Program-made: the position numbers and the translations under genes | DNA from: JANMEX01 sp043744175 | Lineage (GTDB): Bacteria; Pseudomonadota; Alphaproteobacteria; Rhizobiales; Rhizobiaceae | DNA length: 64,000 nt | Direction of reading: 5' to 3' | NCBI GenBank assembly: GCA_043744175.1 | Contig: JAYTVD010000126.1 | Coordinates: 1-64,000 of the forward strand | Part shown: positions 61,223 through 64,000 of the stretch, piece by piece | How the letters are laid out: each line of letters begins with the position of its first letter | Position numbering within the stretch: position 1 is the first letter of the stretch | The notes under the pieces: model-generated | Seen by the model: only the letters and a program-made list of their open reading frames with translations | Databases searched by the model: none | What the model was told of the DNA's origin: nothing

Positions 61223-62257
61223 TCACTCATCCTCAAACAGCAGCGCCGTTTGCGCCGCATCGCGCGGTGGCGCCATGCCAAGATGTTTCCATGCATTGGC
61301 CGCCAGCACCCGCCCGCGCGGGGTGCGCTGCAAGAACCCCTGCTGAATAAGATAAGGCTCGATGATGTCTTCAATCGCATCGCGCGGCTCAGATAGGCCA
61401 GCGGCTATGGTTTCAACGCCAACCGGCCCGCCGCCAAAATTTTGCGCGATCATATTCAAATAGCGCCGGTCAAGTTGGTCGAGGCCCATCGAATCCACTT
61501 CCAGCCGGATAAGCGCCTCATCCGCCACCTTGCGGGTAATTTTATCATCGCCCGCCACAATAGCGAAATCGCGCACGCGGCGCAGCAGCCGCCCGGCAAT
61601 ACGCGGCGTGCCGCGCGAGCGTTTAGCAATCTCAAGCGCGCCGCCATCATCAATGGGAGCCCCCAAAATGCGCGCCCCACGCCGCACGATTAGTTCCAGT
61701 TCCTCGACGGTGTAAAAGTTCAAACGCACCGGAATGCCGAACCGATCGCGCAGCGGGTTAGTGAGAAGCCCAAGGCGCGTGGTCGCCGCCACAAGGGTAA
61801 ACTTCGCCAAATCGATCTTCACCGACCGCGCCGCCGGCCCCTCGCCGATAATCAAATCAAGCTGGTAATCTTCCATCGCGGGATAGAGAATTTCCTCCAC
61901 CGCTGGTGATAGCCGGTGGATTTCATCAATGAACAGCACGTCGTTTTCTTCGAGGTTCGTCAAAAGCGCCGCTAGATCACCAGCTTTCGCAATCACAGGG
62001 CCAGAGGTTGAGCGGAAATTCACCCCCAATTCCTTGGCCATAATCTGCGCCAAAGTGGTTTTGCCGAGACCCGGAGGCCCAACGAACAAAACATGATCCA
62101 GCGCCTCACCGCGCGACTTCGCGGCTTCAATGAAAACCTTCAGATTTTCCCGCGCCGCTTTTTGCCCGACAAATTCATGCAAAGACTGCGGACGCAAAGT
62201 CGAGTCTGCATCCTCGCCGCGCTTTTCCGGAGTGATTAGGCGTGGGGCGTCACTCAT
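61223..62257 (-). CDS. ruvB: Holliday junction branch migration helicase RuvB
   Basis: A 344-residue AAA ATPase of standard length. Walker A is GPPGLGKT, Walker B VLFIDEIHRL, with sensor region VAATTRLGLLTNPLRDRFG and a C-terminal winged-helix domain (RTPRGRVLAANAWKHLG). It forms the hexameric motor that drives RuvA-bound junctions. Unusually, its start overlaps by 4 bp (ATGA) the stop of a PIN-toxin gene, so its translation depends on the preceding gene. Confidence 0.97.
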   Translation of the reverse strand: MSDAPRLITPEKRGEDADSTLRPQSLHEFVGQKAARENLKVFIEAAKSRGEALDHVLFVGPPGLGKTTLAQIMAKELGVNFRSTSGPVIAKAGDLAALLTNLEENDVLFIDEIHRLSPAVEEILYPAMEDYQLDLIIGEGPAARSVKIDLAKFTLVAATTRLGLLTNPLRDRFGIPVRLNFYTVEELELIVRRGARILGAPIDDGGALEIAKRSRGTPRIAGRLLRRVRDFAIVAGDDKITRKVADEALIRLEVDSMGLDQLDRRYLNMIAQNFGGGPVGVETIAAGLSEPRDAIEDIIEPYLIQQGFLQRTPRGRVLAANAWKHLGMAPPRDAAQTALLFEDE

Positions 62258-62658
62258 GCCAATAACTCCATATCGTGAATTGAATCTGCGGCAATTTTGT
62301 CAAAAGTCAGCGTATGAATGCAGCCGTTACGCCTATTCAACAGGCCTATCACTGCGTCAGAATAATCACATTTGCTGTCTTCGCATACCACGGCGGCATC
62401 ACCGATAATTTGATAATGCTCAACCTCAAGATCGCGACGCTCCAGTAAGCTGCGAATGGCACGAAGCACGGCTGTCCGAGGATATTTATAAAACCGACTT
62501 AACGTCCACGAAAACTCTAAAATAACGGCGATATTGACGAAAAATACGTCCGTTTCCTTGCGTTGTGCAATTAATTTCGCAACGCGCGCCGTCTGCGCCT
62601 CATCATCACGGACGAAAGTTCGCAAAAGCACATTTGTATCAAGCCCGATCAAAGCCAT
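62254..62658 (-). CDS. vapC: PIN-domain toxin of the VapC type
   Basis: A 134-residue PIN ribonuclease. Acidic residues are conserved: Asp7 in IGLDTNVLLR, Glu in VILEFSWTL, Asp in CDYSDAVIG and a final Asp in TLTFDKIAA. VapC toxins cleave initiator tRNA or rRNA when freed from VapB. Its ATG overlaps the TAA of the antitoxin gene by one base (TAATG), and its own stop overlaps the ruvB start by 4 bp. All active-site positions appear intact. Confidence 0.88.
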   Translation of the reverse strand: MALIGLDTNVLLRTFVRDDEAQTARVAKLIAQRKETDVFFVNIAVILEFSWTLSRFYKYPRTAVLRAIRSLLERRDLEVEHYQIIGDAAVVCEDSKCDYSDAVIGLLNRRNGCIHTLTFDKIAADSIHDMELLA

Positions 62659-62936
62659 TATGAACCATCGTCCTGAGCAGCGCTTCCCGACACATGAAGT
62701 CCAACAGCGCCAGCTACCGCAGCATCAATCTCCTGAAGCGAAGCGCCCTTTCCACTCGGTGGATCACCAAGAAACCCCATCAAATCGACAAAATTTTTAT
62801 TTCGCGGAATGACGATCATCTCATTACCACGAACCCACGCGTAGCACTGATCACCGGGCATAATATGCAATTCGTCGCGTATATCCTTGGGAACAGTCAT
62901 CTGGCCTTTGGAAGTGATTGTTAGAAACGCACCCAT
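62658..62936 (-). CDS. vapB: AbrB/MazE-type antitoxin partner of VapC
   Basis: A 92-residue antitoxin with a SpoVT/AbrB swapped-hairpin DNA-binding domain: TITSKGQMTVPKDIRDELHI. The C-terminal half (GDPPSGKGASLQEIDAAVAG) is the toxin-binding tail. ATG 62936 is preferred because GGAG lies 8 nt before it, whereas for ATG 62942 the spacing is only 2. The upstream 7-bp dyad is a candidate autoregulatory site. It lies 56 bp after ruvA on the same strand. Confidence 0.85.
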   Translation of the reverse strand: MGAFLTITSKGQMTVPKDIRDELHIMPGDQCYAWVRGNEMIVIPRNKNFVDLMGFLGDPPSGKGASLQEIDAAVAGAVGLHVSGSAAQDDGS

Positions 62937-62946
62937 AGTCATCTCT

Positions 62947-62970
62947 CCTTACTTTTCAACAATAGTAAGG
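62947..62970. promoter_or_regulatory. dyad upstream of the antitoxin gene, candidate TA operator
   Basis: CCTTACT and AGTAAGG, 10-bp spacer, between ruvA and vapB. It overlaps the vapB ribosome site, so repressor binding or RNA folding could block expression. Confidence 0.55.
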
Positions 62971-62992
62971 AATACATCAATAAGCAAGGAAA

Positions 62993-63610
62993 TCATCGCG
63001 CAAGCTCCTTCAGCCCGAGTCTAATCAGCTTGGCACTATCCGGTGCCTCACCCGCCACTTTCAGTGCAGCAGCCACGGCGTTCGCCGCAATATCGCGCGA
63101 ATAGCCAAGGTTGGTCAGCGCCGATACCGCATCCATTACGGGCACCGGCGCAACGCCCTCGCCAAGCTCTTGCTTCAATCCAATTGTGCCAGATGCAGAA
63201 CCCGCATAGGCTGGTGCTTTGTTCTTGAGCTCAGTCACAATCCGCTCGGCAACTTTTTTACCAACGCCCGGCGCACGCGAAACCATATCAATATCCCGCA
63301 GCGCGATTGCATTGGCCAAATCCGGCGCTGTAAGCGTGGATAAAACCGCCAGCGCAACTTTCGCGCCCACACCCTGCACGCTTTGCAACAGCTTGAACCA
63401 ATCGCGCTCCAGCGTTGTTCGGAACCCGAACAATCGCAGCATATCCTCGCGCACGTAGGTTTCGATATACAGCACCACTGCCTCGCCCGGCCCCGGCAAA
63501 TTGCCCAGCGTGCGCATCGAGCAGAACGCCACATAGCAAACGCCATGCACATCAATCACCACATGGTCTTCGGCGATTTCGTCAACCGTGCCTTTGATTT
63601 TTCCAATCAT
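62993..63610 (-). CDS. ruvA: Holliday junction branch migration protein RuvA
   Basis: A 205-residue protein of usual length. The N-terminal OB fold is MIGKIKGTVDEIAEDHVVID, the HhH motifs are LLQSVQGVGAKVALAVLS and VSRAPGVGKKVAERIVTELK, and the C-terminal RuvB-binding domain contains LTNLGYSRDIAANAV. It binds four-way junctions and loads RuvB. Its ATG overlaps the stop of a PIN-domain gene by 4 bp, and it is followed by the vapBC pair. Confidence 0.95.
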   Translation of the reverse strand: MIGKIKGTVDEIAEDHVVIDVHGVCYVAFCSMRTLGNLPGPGEAVVLYIETYVREDMLRLFGFRTTLERDWFKLLQSVQGVGAKVALAVLSTLTAPDLANAIALRDIDMVSRAPGVGKKVAERIVTELKNKAPAYAGSASGTIGLKQELGEGVAPVPVMDAVSALTNLGYSRDIAANAVAAALKVAGEAPDSAKLIRLGLKELAR

Positions 63611-64000
63611 GAATATGACTTTCTAAAAGGATGGGTTTCGGGCGTTATCAACTCGACCATAGGAAAATAAGTCCGGTAGCCAGCGGTATCGCGCGTAATA
63701 ATGTGATGCCCGCACACGGCGGCATGGGCACCGATGAAGAAGTCAGGAAGCGGGCGCTCTTTGGCCCCGCCAGATTTGCGGTAAACCAGAAACGCCTTCG
63801 AGGCCGCAAACGCTGCCATATAGGGAATTTCCTCACGACGGAATTCGCGGGTCGGCAACAGTGCATCCACTTCTTGGTAACTTTCATAGCGATATGAAAG
63901 CTCGGCAAAAATAATCTGATTGATGATTAACTCATGCGCCATCGCGGTTGCCACAATCGCATTCTTAGACCAATCGGCCCAAACCGGATCTTGAAAAGCA
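63607..64000 (-). CDS. second PIN-domain protein (VapC-like), 5' end outside window
   Basis: The frame is open to the right edge. The annotated-looking GTG at 63954 is internal: residues before it continue in frame as FQDPVWADWSKNAIVATAM, typical of VapC N-terminal regions, so only the first 10-15 residues with the first Asp are missing. Further acidic positions are FAELSYRY, PLPDFFIGAHA and IITRDTAGY, all intact. It is only distantly similar to the VapC at 62254-62658. Its stop overlaps ruvA by 4 bp. A matching antitoxin would lie outside the window. Confidence 0.8.
   Translation of the reverse strand, partial: AFQDPVWADWSKNAIVATAMAHELIINQIIFAELSYRYESYQEVDALLPTREFRREEIPYMAAFAASKAFLVYRKSGGAKERPLPDFFIGAHAAVCGHHIITRDTAGYRTYFPMVELITPETHPFRKSYS

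Noticed and set aside
1..64000. tRNA, rRNA, CRISPR array or prophage
   Set aside because: Gaps were read for cloverleaf-like segments, spaced repeats and phage or integrase genes; none was found. The repeats present are palindromic or short tandem ones.

Overview
The window looks like chromosomal DNA of a mid-GC alphaproteobacterium of the Hyphomicrobiales (Rhizobiales) type. Three things suggest this: the order tolQRAB-pal-cpoB-tilS-ftsH-glmM next to ybgC and ruvAB; a serC-serA pair behind what looks like the alphaproteobacterial serC RNA motif; and a rhizobial-type inositol operon with a bifunctional IolC and RpiR-type regulator. No tRNA, rRNA, CRISPR array, transposase or integrase was found.

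Layout. 1-5600: end of a c-type cytochrome gene, a secreted subtilisin-like protease with an in-frame stop, a LuxR-type regulator, an unknown anchored protein and a cupin. 5625-6475: an AT-rich DUF2971-type gene between two copies of the 3' end of an iron-dependent alcohol dehydrogenase gene. 6436-13206: a minus-strand catabolic cluster (Fe-ADH, cupin, aldehyde dehydrogenase, glutamine-synthetase-like ligase, APC permease, N-formylglutamate-amidohydrolase-like enzyme) beside a divergent RpiR regulator. Together these genes fit gamma-glutamylation and oxidation of an amine or amino-alcohol. 14331-20901: LysR regulator, YdcSTUV-type polyamine ABC transporter and gamma-aminobutyraldehyde dehydrogenase (putrescine uptake and breakdown).

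21008-32912: a frameshifted DUF3291-type gene, a Cys/Gly-rich membrane protein, then the inositol region (Gfo/Idh oxidoreductase, RpiR regulator, iolG, iolC, iolD, iolE, a 75-residue membrane protein, iolB) and a fatty acid desaturase. 33164-44851: housekeeping genes including rluD, rpoH, purA, serA and serC, plus a four-module Cys-repeat secreted protein. 45027-46984: two tandem outer-membrane beta-barrel proteins. 47174-58707: glmM, ftsH, tilS, the Tol-Pal genes and ybgC. 58777-64000: a GH5 glycosidase, a lipoprotein hydrolase and a ruvAB operon holding two PIN-domain toxin genes and one AbrB-type antitoxin.

The most unusual features are small-scale. Three copies of a roughly 110-bp hairpin repeat have covarying outer stems and lie directly 3' of minus-strand genes. 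A 168-bp palindromic element sits in frame inside tilS. A perfect 50-bp inverted repeat fills a convergent gap. Two genes appear broken by single-base events; sequencing error cannot be excluded for either. All functional calls come from reading the sequence and remembered family features; no database search was run.
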